Assembly: GCA_025757845.1 (NCBI GenBank)
Contig: CP107211.1
Location: 1,488,001-1,552,000 of the forward strand
DNA: 64,000 bases
Source: Oscillospiraceae bacterium
GTDB taxonomy: Bacteria > Bacillota > Clostridia > Oscillospirales > Ruminococcaceae
Direction: 5' to 3'
The notes under the pieces are model-generated. The model ran no database searches, was not told the origin of the DNA, and saw nothing but the letters and a program-made list of their open reading frames with translations. The stretch's first letter is position 1. Every line of letters begins with the position of its first letter. The position numbers were made by a program, and so were the translations under genes. This document shows positions 50,791-57,549 of the stretch, one piece after another.

Positions 50791-51840
50791 ATGAGCGCAT
50801 TGGTTGATGCCCTGCAGAAAGGGCAGGTCACCGGAGACTGTACCCTTGCGGCGGTTCTGGATGGACCGGAGGCCGGCAGCCAGATTCTGCTGCGCGGCGG
50901 GCACCCGGTGTGGCAGACCCACAGCAGCGGCGTATTGCAGCGCAGCCTTTCCCGTTTGCAGGAATGCACAGCCACCGGGTTTCTGGAACTGGACGGCGCG
51001 CGGGTGTTTGTGGAACGATTCGGTGCGGTACCGCAGATCGTTGTCTGCGGCGGCGGTCATGTGGCGGTATCGGTGGTACGGCTGGCAAAACTGCTGGGCC
51101 TGCCGGTGCTTGCTATGGAGGACCGCACGGAATATGCGCAGGACCTGCGGGATGCCGGAGCGGACACGGTCCTCTGCTTACCGTTTGCGCAGGCACTGGA
51201 GCAGGTGCCCGGCGGGGCAGAGACCTACTTTGTGGTCGTGACCCGCGCCCATGCCTTTGATGTGGCCTGCCTGGAGCAGATCTTGCAGAAACCGGCGGCT
51301 TACGTTGGCATGATGGGCAGCCGGGGCCGGGCCGCACTGGTACGGCGACAGCTGCTGGAAGCCGGGGTGGATGCTGCACGGGTGGAAGCTGTTTTGGCCC
51401 CCATCGGACTTGCCATCGGGGCCAAAACAGCCGAAGAGATCGCGCTGTCCATTCTGGCGCAGATCGTGGAAGTGAAAAACGCCCGCCCTCAGACCGAGGG
51501 CTTTGCTCCGGCGCTTCTGGCGGCGATGGAGCAGGCCGCACAGAACGGCCAGCCTGCAGTGCTGGCGACGATCATTGCACGGCACGGCTCCACCCCGCGG
51601 GAGGTCGGCTCCAAAATGCTGCTCCTGCCCGATGGCACGACTGTGGGCAGTGTGGGCGGCGGCATCATGGAATACCGTACTCGGCAGGCCGCCGCTGAAA
51701 TGCTGGCCGGGCATACAGCATCGGTGCAGACGGTCACATTTTCGGCCGACGGCAAAAACGAAGATGCCGCGGTTGCGGCCTGCGGTGGTTCCATGGAGCT
51801 TCTGCTGGAAATCATTCCGGAAGGAGGATCCATGAAATGA
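50791..51840 (+). CDS. XdhC/CoxI-type molybdenum hydroxylase maturation protein
   Basis: 349 residues. The Rossmann domain has VVCGGGHVAVSVVRLAKLLG and VVVTRAHAFDVACLEQIL, then AYVGMMGSRGRAALVRRQL and IGLAIGAKTAEEIALSILAQIV. A C-terminal CoxI-like part follows, with ATIIARHGSTPREVGSKMLLL and TVGSVGGGIME. The order is swapped relative to the classic XdhC, where the CoxI part comes first; this is the form seen in selenium-dependent islands. XdhC inserts sulfur on molybdopterin before apo-enzyme loading, so this protein may insert selenium. It overlaps yqeB by 4 bases. Confidence 0.9.
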   Translation: MSALVDALQKGQVTGDCTLAAVLDGPEAGSQILLRGGHPVWQTHSSGVLQRSLSRLQECTATGFLELDGARVFVERFGAVPQIVVCGGGHVAVSVVRLAKLLGLPVLAMEDRTEYAQDLRDAGADTVLCLPFAQALEQVPGGAETYFVVVTRAHAFDVACLEQILQKPAAYVGMMGSRGRAALVRRQLLEAGVDAARVEAVLAPIGLAIGAKTAEEIALSILAQIVEVKNARPQTEGFAPALLAAMEQAAQNGQPAVLATIIARHGSTPREVGSKMLLLPDGTTVGSVGGGIMEYRTRQAAAEMLAGHTASVQTVTFSADGKNEDAAVAACGGSMELLLEIIPEGGSMK

Positions 51841-52652
51841 AACAGGATGCCTTGATTCTGGTGCGCGGCGGCGGCGACCTTGCTACCGGCACCATCCATC
51901 GTCTGTGGTCCGCCGGGCTGCGGGTGCTTGTACTGGAAACCGCTCACCCGGCGGCTATCCGGCGGCAGGTGTCGCTCTGCGAAGCTGTGTACGAAGGTGA
52001 AACAACGGTAGAGGGTCTGAGGGCTGTTCGTATCGACACACTGGAACAGGCTCCGACCGTCTGGGCACAGAATGCGGTGCCCGTCCTCATCGACCCGGCA
52101 GGCAGCTGCGTGGCACAAGCAAAGCCGGATGTATTGGTGGATGCCATTCTGGCCAAGAAGAATCTTGGCACCACCCGTGATATGGCACCGCTGACCATCG
52201 CCCTTGGCCCCGGATTTACAGCCGGACAAGATGTGGATGTCGTGGTCGAGACGAAGCGCGGCCATCGGCTGGGCCGTATCATCCGGGAGGGCGCTGCCAT
52301 CCCGAACACTGGTATTCCGGGTGTCATCGGCGGTTATGGCAAGGAGCGGGTCATCCATGCGCAGACGGAAGGCATCTTTCAGGATGTGCGAAAGATCGGT
52401 GACCTGGTGGAAGCAGGGGAGATCATCGCACAGATCCGGACGTCGGAAGGCAAATCCATCCCGGTCACCACACAGATCGGCGGCATCCTGCGCGGTCTGC
52501 TGCGCAGCGGCTACCCGGTCACTCCGGGGTTCAAGGTGGCTGATGTGGACCCCCGCCGGGAAGAGCTTTCCAACTGTTTCCTGATCTCGGATAAATCCCG
52601 CTGTATTGCGGGCAGTGTGCTGGAGCTTGTCTGCGCACAGCTGTGGAACTAA
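51837..52652 (+). CDS. yqeB: YqeB/EF2570-type selenium-dependent molybdenum hydroxylase accessory protein
   Basis: 271 residues. LILVRGGGDLATGTIHRLW opens with a Rossmann-like GGGD motif, and GPGFTAGQDVDVVVET and GYPVTPGFKVADVDPR are family marks. The C-terminal half looks biotinyl/lipoyl-like (about 175-230), with VKIGDLVEAGEIIAQI-type turns. It is diagnostic of the island but its reaction is unknown. It is the last gene, followed by a strong terminator. Confidence 0.92.
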   Translation: MKQDALILVRGGGDLATGTIHRLWSAGLRVLVLETAHPAAIRRQVSLCEAVYEGETTVEGLRAVRIDTLEQAPTVWAQNAVPVLIDPAGSCVAQAKPDVLVDAILAKKNLGTTRDMAPLTIALGPGFTAGQDVDVVVETKRGHRLGRIIREGAAIPNTGIPGVIGGYGKERVIHAQTEGIFQDVRKIGDLVEAGEIIAQIRTSEGKSIPVTTQIGGILRGLLRSGYPVTPGFKVADVDPRREELSNCFLISDKSRCIAGSVLELVCAQLWN

Positions 52653-52654
52653 CA

Positions 52655-52716
52655 ACAAAAAGCGCCTCTGCTCCGGATGGAGTGACCATCCATGAAACAG
52701 AGGCGCTTGCTTTTTT
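52655..52716. terminator. Terminator of the selenium/molybdenum operon
   Basis: AAAGCGCCTCTG (52659-52670) pairs with CAGAGGCGCTT (52698-52708), then CTTTTTT; A's upstream make it usable for the convergent small gene. Confidence 0.85.
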
Positions 52717-52722
52717 ATGGGA

Positions 52723-52917
52723 TCAGTTGCGGTAGCAGCGGTCCTGACCGACCAGCCAGTCCTCACACAGATGCTGGGCTTCCTCCAGGCTGCGGCTCTC
52801 GCAGTCAAAAAAGGCACCGTGCAGGGAACGGTAGGAGTAGTGAACACGCGGAATACCGTTTGCGTCCTTGAATCGTTCGCAGCGTTCCTGTCCGGGCATC
52901 AGATAGCATTGTTCCAT
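52723..52917 (-). CDS. Small Cys-containing protein of unknown function
   Basis: 64 residues, no membrane segment, with five cysteines (4, 13, 39, 51, 61) and aromatic clusters (HYSYRSLHGAFFDC, CEDWLVGQDRCY). I do not recognise the family. GAAGGAG 9 bases before the ATG and a shared terminator support translation. It lies convergent to the selenium/molybdenum operon; no link is shown. Confidence 0.65.
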   Translation of the reverse strand: MEQCYLMPGQERCERFKDANGIPRVHYSYRSLHGAFFDCESRSLEEAQHLCEDWLVGQDRCYRN

Positions 52918-53069
52918 CGTTCATTTCTCCTTCAATCTTTTTGCTGCGGCGGCAGGGCACGCAACGCTTGCTATTGTATCACGCAGGAGAAACGTTTGCT
53001 ATTGCTGTTTTACCCAAAGATACATTTTGTTTTTCTATGCGGTTGTGGCACAAAAAGGCTTGACAAGGT

Positions 53070-53573
53070 TTATTCGTGCAGGGCACGCTCTTCTTCAAGG
53101 GATGCTTTCATCCCATGGATGCGGCCCAGACCATAGGCCAGCAGAACGCTGCACAGCAGATTTACAATGGAAAACGTCTGCCCGTTTAGGATATTGACAA
53201 CACCGATGATCAGATTGGCAAGGCAGATCAGCCAGAGCGATTTACCGATGCGTGCAAGATGCGCAATGCGGGAATCTATGTCCGAAAACAGGTCAAACGA
53301 CCCGAGCTCGGCTTTGCGGCGGAAATAGACCCAGTTCACACAGCCGCCGACATATTCTGCACCGGTTTCTTCCACAAATCTGCGATAGTCCCGGTCTGCA
53401 TTCATCTCCATGCGGATGATGTATTCGCCCGGTTCACAGCGCACGAAGGTGTACGAGCAAAACGCTGCATGCTCCAAAGCCCAGCCTTCCGCCGCCATCT
53501 CGTTGAGCCAGAGTTCTTCCTTCTTGAAATCCCATGCCAGATAGACTTTATGGATGGTTTTGCGCGTGTTCAT
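53070..53573 (-). CDS. DUF2812 membrane protein
   Basis: 167 residues. The N-terminal soluble part matches DUF2812 (KVYLAWDFKKEELWLNEMAAEGWALEHA and YIIRMEMN-x-D). Two membrane spans close the protein (SLWLICLANLIIGVVNIL and FSIVNLLCSVLLAYGLG). The family usually lies beside a PadR regulator, as here, and may be its membrane-stress effector. The start at 53573 uses AAGGAGG seven bases upstream; it follows the padR stop with a 2-base gap. Confidence 0.85.
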   Translation of the reverse strand: MNTRKTIHKVYLAWDFKKEELWLNEMAAEGWALEHAAFCSYTFVRCEPGEYIIRMEMNADRDYRRFVEETGAEYVGGCVNWVYFRRKAELGSFDLFSDIDSRIAHLARIGKSLWLICLANLIIGVVNILNGQTFSIVNLLCSVLLAYGLGRIHGMKASLEEERALHE

Positions 53574-53575
53574 GG

Positions 53576-53887
53576 TCATTCCTCCTTCAGGATGCTTTCG
53601 CCGTTTGCAACCAGCTGCTGCAGCCGGGCAAGCTCGTGCTTCAGGACTGCAAGTCCTTCTGCGGTCAACTGATACTCTTTTTTGCGGCTCCCACGTTCCA
53701 CGGGCAGCTGTCGGATCCATCCTTTTTCGCACAGGGAGTTCAGCGCTCCATACAATGTCCCTGCGGCAAGGTGTACCCGCCCGCCGGAAAGCTGCTCGGT
53801 CTGCTGCATGATGCCGTATCCATGCTGCGGATGATAAAGAGAAAGCAGAATGTAATAGGTGGACTCGGTCAGGGCCATGGCTTCCAT
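53576..53887 (-). CDS. PadR family transcriptional regulator
   Basis: 103 residues. The PadR winged helix is clear: TESTYYILLSLYHPQHGYGIMQ, LAAGTLYGALNSLCEKGWI and SRKKEYQLTAEG. ATG 53887 has GGAGAGG 9 bases upstream; an in-frame start at 53947 would read through the operator. Two perfect palindromes in its promoter imply autoregulation of the padR-DUF2812 operon. Confidence 0.92.
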   Translation of the reverse strand: MEAMALTESTYYILLSLYHPQHGYGIMQQTEQLSGGRVHLAAGTLYGALNSLCEKGWIRQLPVERGSRKKEYQLTAEGLAVLKHELARLQQLVANGESILKEE

Positions 53888-53922
53888 CGTTTCGATACCT
53901 CTCCGTTTCAATCGAAAGTCTT

Positions 53923-53941
53923 TATATCGCGTTCCGATATA
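53923..53941. promoter_or_regulatory. PadR operator 1 (downstream of the promoter)
   Basis: TATATCG-N5-CGATATA, perfect 7-base arms. On the minus strand it lies just after the predicted transcription start. Confidence 0.75.
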
Positions 53942-53951
53942 TCGCAAGTGC

Positions 53952-53981
53952 AGTATATCGTGCGACGATATAGTTTGTCAA
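53952..53981 (-). promoter_or_regulatory. Promoter of the padR operon
   Basis: On the minus strand a perfect TTGACA (53981-53976), 18 bases, TATACT (53957-53952). The spacer is largely filled by operator 2. Confidence 0.85.
53954..53972. promoter_or_regulatory. PadR operator 2 (between -35 and -10)
   Basis: A second TATATCG-N5-CGATATA with the same arms and spacer length, centred 31 bases from operator 1. Binding here would block RNA polymerase directly. Confidence 0.78.
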
Positions 53982-54044
53982 GTGCATTTTTGCAATATGG
54001 AAAAACGATGGAAGCAGGAAAAATATTTTGTGCAATTTTCATAG

Positions 54045-54073
54045 TTTTCTTCTAAGGATTTTGGTGGTACAAT
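54045..54073 (+). promoter_or_regulatory. Promoter of the phoH-ybeY-era operon
   Basis: TACAAT (54068-54073) with extended TG, 17 bases after a weak TTTTCT (54045-54050). Confidence 0.55.
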
Positions 54074-54107
54074 ATAGCTATCGAAGCAGGCACATCAGGA
54101 GGAGCAC

Positions 54108-55091
54108 ATGGCAGAAAAGAACATTGAACTGGATAGTGTAGAGATCGCCGCGGCGGTCTTTGGCAACTGCGACCGGAACATCCGGCTGCTGGAAAACGAG
54201 TTCTCCGTTACGGCCGTCTGCCGGGGCACACAGCTCCGGCTCTCCGGCGAACCGGCCAACGTAGCGGCGGCCAGCCGCGCGGTGGAAGGCATGCTTCTTC
54301 TGATCGAGAACCATACCCCGCTGGAGGATCAGACTGTGCGCTACTGCATCAGCCTGGCCCATGACGGCGCTGAGAAACGGGTGCGGGAACTGACCGAGGA
54401 TTTTGTAACGGTTACGGTCAAAGGGCGGCCCATCCGGCCCAAGACGCTGGGCCAGAAGGAATACCTGAATGCCATCCGGAACAATGCCATCACCTTTGGT
54501 GTCGGCCCGGCGGGCACCGGTAAGACCTACCTCGCCGTAGCTATGGCCGTAAAGGCCTTCAAGGCCAAGGAGGTGTCCCGCATCGTGCTGACCCGCCCGG
54601 CGGTAGAAGCAGGGGAGAAGCTTGGTTTTCTGCCCGGTGATCTGCAGCAGAAGGTGGACCCGTATCTGCGCCCGCTGTATGACGGTCTGTTTGATATGCT
54701 GGGTGCCGAGACATATGAGCGTCTGGTGGAAAAGCAGATCATTGAGGTGGCCCCGCTGGCCTATATGCGCGGCCGTACGCTGGACGACTCCTTCATCATT
54801 CTGGATGAGGCGCAGAACACCACGCCGGAGCAGATGAAAATGTTCCTGACCCGCATGGGCGTGGGTTCCAAGGTCGTTGTGACCGGCGATGTGACTCAGA
54901 TCGACCTGCCGGAACGCACCCGCAGCGGCCTTGTGGATGCGCTGCATGTGCTGAAGCAGGTCAAGGGCATTGCCCAGTGCTATTTTACCGAAAAAGACGT
55001 TGTGCGCCACCGCCTTGTGCAGGAGATCATCAAGGCATACGACAGGGCTGCACATCCCGAAAAACAACCAAACCAGAAAGGAGAGGACTGA
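54108..55091 (+). CDS. phoH: PhoH-like ATPase
   Basis: 327 residues. An N-terminal KH-like region (about 5-75) precedes the PhoH P-loop domain: FGVGPAGTGKTYLAVAMAV (Walker A), RPAVEAGEKLGFLPGDL and FIILDEAQNTTPEQMKMFLTRMG (Walker B), VVTGDVTQIDLP. The family is linked to RNA handling together with YbeY. AGGAGG precedes the ATG. The sporulation genes yqfC/yqfD that precede phoH in Bacillus are not here. Confidence 0.95.
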   Translation: MAEKNIELDSVEIAAAVFGNCDRNIRLLENEFSVTAVCRGTQLRLSGEPANVAAASRAVEGMLLLIENHTPLEDQTVRYCISLAHDGAEKRVRELTEDFVTVTVKGRPIRPKTLGQKEYLNAIRNNAITFGVGPAGTGKTYLAVAMAVKAFKAKEVSRIVLTRPAVEAGEKLGFLPGDLQQKVDPYLRPLYDGLFDMLGAETYERLVEKQIIEVAPLAYMRGRTLDDSFIILDEAQNTTPEQMKMFLTRMGVGSKVVVTGDVTQIDLPERTRSGLVDALHVLKQVKGIAQCYFTEKDVVRHRLVQEIIKAYDRAAHPEKQPNQKGED

Positions 55092-55095
55092 TTCT

Positions 55096-55587
55096 ATGTC
55101 CAATAAAGTTCTGATCACCAATTCCCAGAAGGCCGTCAAGGTTCCGTCCGGCCTCCGCATCCTGATCCGCCGCGCCTGCAACGCTGTGCTGGAGTTCGAG
55201 CACTTTGAGGCTCCGGCTGAGATCAGCGTGACCTTTGTGGACAACGCGGCCATTGCAGAGCTGAACAACCAGTACCGCAACAAGCCCATGCCCACCGACG
55301 TTTTGAGCTTCCCGCTGGGTGTGGATGGCAAATATGATGTGGACGAAAACAACGGCTGCAAAATGCTGGGCGATATCGTCATCAGCATGGAGCGCGCCCA
55401 GGAGCAGGCGACCCTCTACGGCCATCCGCTGCAGCGGGAAGTGGCATTTCTGACCGTGCATTCCATGCTGCATCTGCTGGGCTACGACCATGAGAACGGC
55501 GGCCTGGAAGCTATGCGGATGCGGGAAAAAGAAGAGGCCGTGCTGCTGCAGCTGGGCCTGCCCCGCACGGTGAGCTATACCGAATGA
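55096..55587 (+). CDS. ybeY: Endoribonuclease / rRNA maturation factor YbeY
   Basis: 163 residues. The metal site HSMLHLLGYDH (H-x3-H-x5-H), VTFVDNAAIAELN and PTDVLSFPL identify it. It acts in 16S rRNA 3' maturation and ribosome quality control. AAAGGAG lies before ATG 55096, four bases after phoH. Confidence 0.95.
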   Translation: MSNKVLITNSQKAVKVPSGLRILIRRACNAVLEFEHFEAPAEISVTFVDNAAIAELNNQYRNKPMPTDVLSFPLGVDGKYDVDENNGCKMLGDIVISMERAQEQATLYGHPLQREVAFLTVHSMLHLLGYDHENGGLEAMRMREKEEAVLLQLGLPRTVSYTE

Positions 55588-55640
55588 TTTGCCTTTGATC
55601 CAACGTGCATTTCTGCACACAGCAAGACAGGAGTTTGATT

Positions 55641-56579
55641 TTGAGTAACACGACGCCCGTTCAGGGCCATTACGATACGTCGTCGGTTTTTGTGGCGGTC
55701 ATCGGCCGCCCCAATGTGGGCAAATCCAGCCTGACCAACCTGCTGGTTGGCGAAAAGGTGGCCATTGTCACCTCCAAGCCGCAGACCACCCGTACCCGCA
55801 TTACTGGTGTGATCACCCGCGGCCCGCTGCAGTATGTGCTGCTGGATACCCCCGGCGTACACAAAGCCCGCAACAAGCTGGGCAAGCGCATGGACAAAAC
55901 CGCCAGCGATTCCATTGCCGACGTGGATGTTTCCATGATGCTGTTTGAGCCCTATGGTGCCCTGAATGAATCCGAGATGGTTCTGGTGGACATGCTGCGC
56001 AGCAGCGGCGGCCCGGCCATTGCCGTCATCAATAAGACAGACCTTGTCAAGGATGCCGCTGACCTGGAAGCCCGCAAAGAAGAGCTGAAGGCGCTGGGTG
56101 TATTCGATGACATCTACACGGTCAGCGTCCGCAACGAGGACGGCTGTGAAACGCTGTTCGATGCCTTGAGCCGCTACGCCGTAGAAGGCCCCCATTACTT
56201 TGATGATGATGCCTACACCGATATGCCGGAGAAGGAACTGGTGGCAGAGGTCATCCGTGAAAAGGCCCTGCTGTTCATGCGCGACGAGATCCCGCACGGC
56301 ATCGCGGTGGTCGTGGAGCGCTTCAAGGAGCGCCCCGGCACCGATCTCATCGACATTGATGTGAACATTTACTGTGAGCGGGAAAGCCACAAGGGCATGG
56401 TCATCGGCAAGGGCGGCGCCATGCTGAAAAAGATTGCCAGTGCGGCCCGTGCCGACTGCGAAGAGTTTCTGGGCTGCCGCGTGAACCTGCAGTGCTGGGT
56501 CAAGGTGAAGTCGGACTGGCGGGATAACGAGTTCCTGCTGAACAATTTCGGTTTCAAGCAGAACAACGGCAACCGCTGA
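55641..56579 (+). CDS. era: GTPase Era
   Basis: 312 residues. The GTPase motifs are GRPNVGKSS (G1), TTRTRITGV (G2), LLDTPGVHK (G3) and NKTD (G4). A C-terminal KH domain has ESHKGMVIGKGGAMLKKI. Era binds 16S rRNA in 30S assembly. TTG 55641 is chosen as start because ACAGGAG lies 8 bases upstream; the more upstream frame lacks a site. Confidence 0.95.
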   Translation: MSNTTPVQGHYDTSSVFVAVIGRPNVGKSSLTNLLVGEKVAIVTSKPQTTRTRITGVITRGPLQYVLLDTPGVHKARNKLGKRMDKTASDSIADVDVSMMLFEPYGALNESEMVLVDMLRSSGGPAIAVINKTDLVKDAADLEARKEELKALGVFDDIYTVSVRNEDGCETLFDALSRYAVEGPHYFDDDAYTDMPEKELVAEVIREKALLFMRDEIPHGIAVVVERFKERPGTDLIDIDVNIYCERESHKGMVIGKGGAMLKKIASAARADCEEFLGCRVNLQCWVKVKSDWRDNEFLLNNFGFKQNNGNR

Positions 56580-56674
56580 GACTTTCCAATGCAGGGCGGG
56601 TTTTCCTCGGATAACGCCACCGCCGCCAGAGAACACTGACGGCAGTGGCGCTGCCCGGAAAGGAGACCCGGCCA

Positions 56675-56836
56675 ATGGACGTGCAAACAAGCTGGCAGGC
56701 CTTTGCCTGCACGGGAAACATTCTCCGTTATCTGGAGTACAAACAGACACAGATGCCGGACGAGCATCCGGCAGGAGACACGGATCATGGAGACCTTTGT
56801 AACACTGGGTCTGGTGTTGAAAGAGACCCGCTATAA
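56675..56836 (+). CDS. yqzL: YqzL-like small protein
   Basis: 53 residues. The start, QTSWQAFACTGNILRYLEYKQ, carries the YqzL pattern W-x-x-F-x-x-T-G-x-x-x-x-Y-L-x-x-K. It also sits between era and recO, as yqzL does in Bacillus. Function unknown. GGAAAGGAG lies about 10 bases before the ATG. The last 50 bases overlap the start of recO in another frame. Confidence 0.72.
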   Translation: MDVQTSWQAFACTGNILRYLEYKQTQMPDEHPAGDTDHGDLCNTGSGVERDPL

Positions 56837-57536
56837 AGAATCGGACCGGATCCTCACGATCCTGACCCCGGGGCTGGGGGTGATCTCGGCTTCGGCACAG
56901 AGCAGCCTGCGGCTGAAAAGCAAATTGTTCAGCGCGTGCGGGCTGTTTTGCTATTCGGAATTCACGCTGGTGCCGGGGCGCAACATGTATACTGTGCGCG
57001 AAGCGGCCGTCAAGAATGTCTTTCACGGCATTTCTTCCTCCATCGAGGGGATGAGTCTGGCCATGTATCTGGCCGAAATGGCTGCTGCGTTGACCCCCAC
57101 CGGACAGGAAGCTGAGCGGGAACTGCGTCTGCTGCTGAACTGCCTGTACATGATCAGTGAGCACAAGGCGGACCTGCGGGCCATCAAGGCTGTTTTTGAG
57201 CTTCGCACCATGAGCGAGTGTGGCTTTCTGCCGCAGTTGGTGTGCTGCCGCGACTGCGGCACCTACGATGCAGGCGATGCCTTTTATCTGGATGTGCAGG
57301 AGGGCTATCTGCTCTGTGCTGATTGTGCGTCCAAGGCTGGGAAACGCTGCAATCTGGATCGCAATGCACTGTTTGCACTGCGGCACATCTGCCTTGTGGA
57401 GGACAAAAAAATATTTTCGTTCAAGATTTCTGTGGGCAGCCTGGAAAAGCTGGCGACCGTAGCGGAGCAGTATGCGCTAACGCATCTGGACAAGCCGCTG
57501 AAGAGCTACGACTTTTTAAAAACGGTGCTGCCCTGA
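56787..57536 (+). CDS. recO: DNA repair protein RecO
   Basis: 249 residues. An N-terminal OB fold (TLGLVLKETRYKESDRILTILTPGLG) precedes a helical domain with a Cys4 zinc site (CCRDCG ... CADC). RecO loads RecA with RecR and anneals strands. ATG 56787 follows GCAGGAG; the open frame upstream belongs to yqzL sequence. Confidence 0.94.
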   Translation: METFVTLGLVLKETRYKESDRILTILTPGLGVISASAQSSLRLKSKLFSACGLFCYSEFTLVPGRNMYTVREAAVKNVFHGISSSIEGMSLAMYLAEMAAALTPTGQEAERELRLLLNCLYMISEHKADLRAIKAVFELRTMSECGFLPQLVCCRDCGTYDAGDAFYLDVQEGYLLCADCASKAGKRCNLDRNALFALRHICLVEDKKIFSFKISVGSLEKLATVAEQYALTHLDKPLKSYDFLKTVLP

Positions 57537-57549
57537 GCAAAAGGATATT

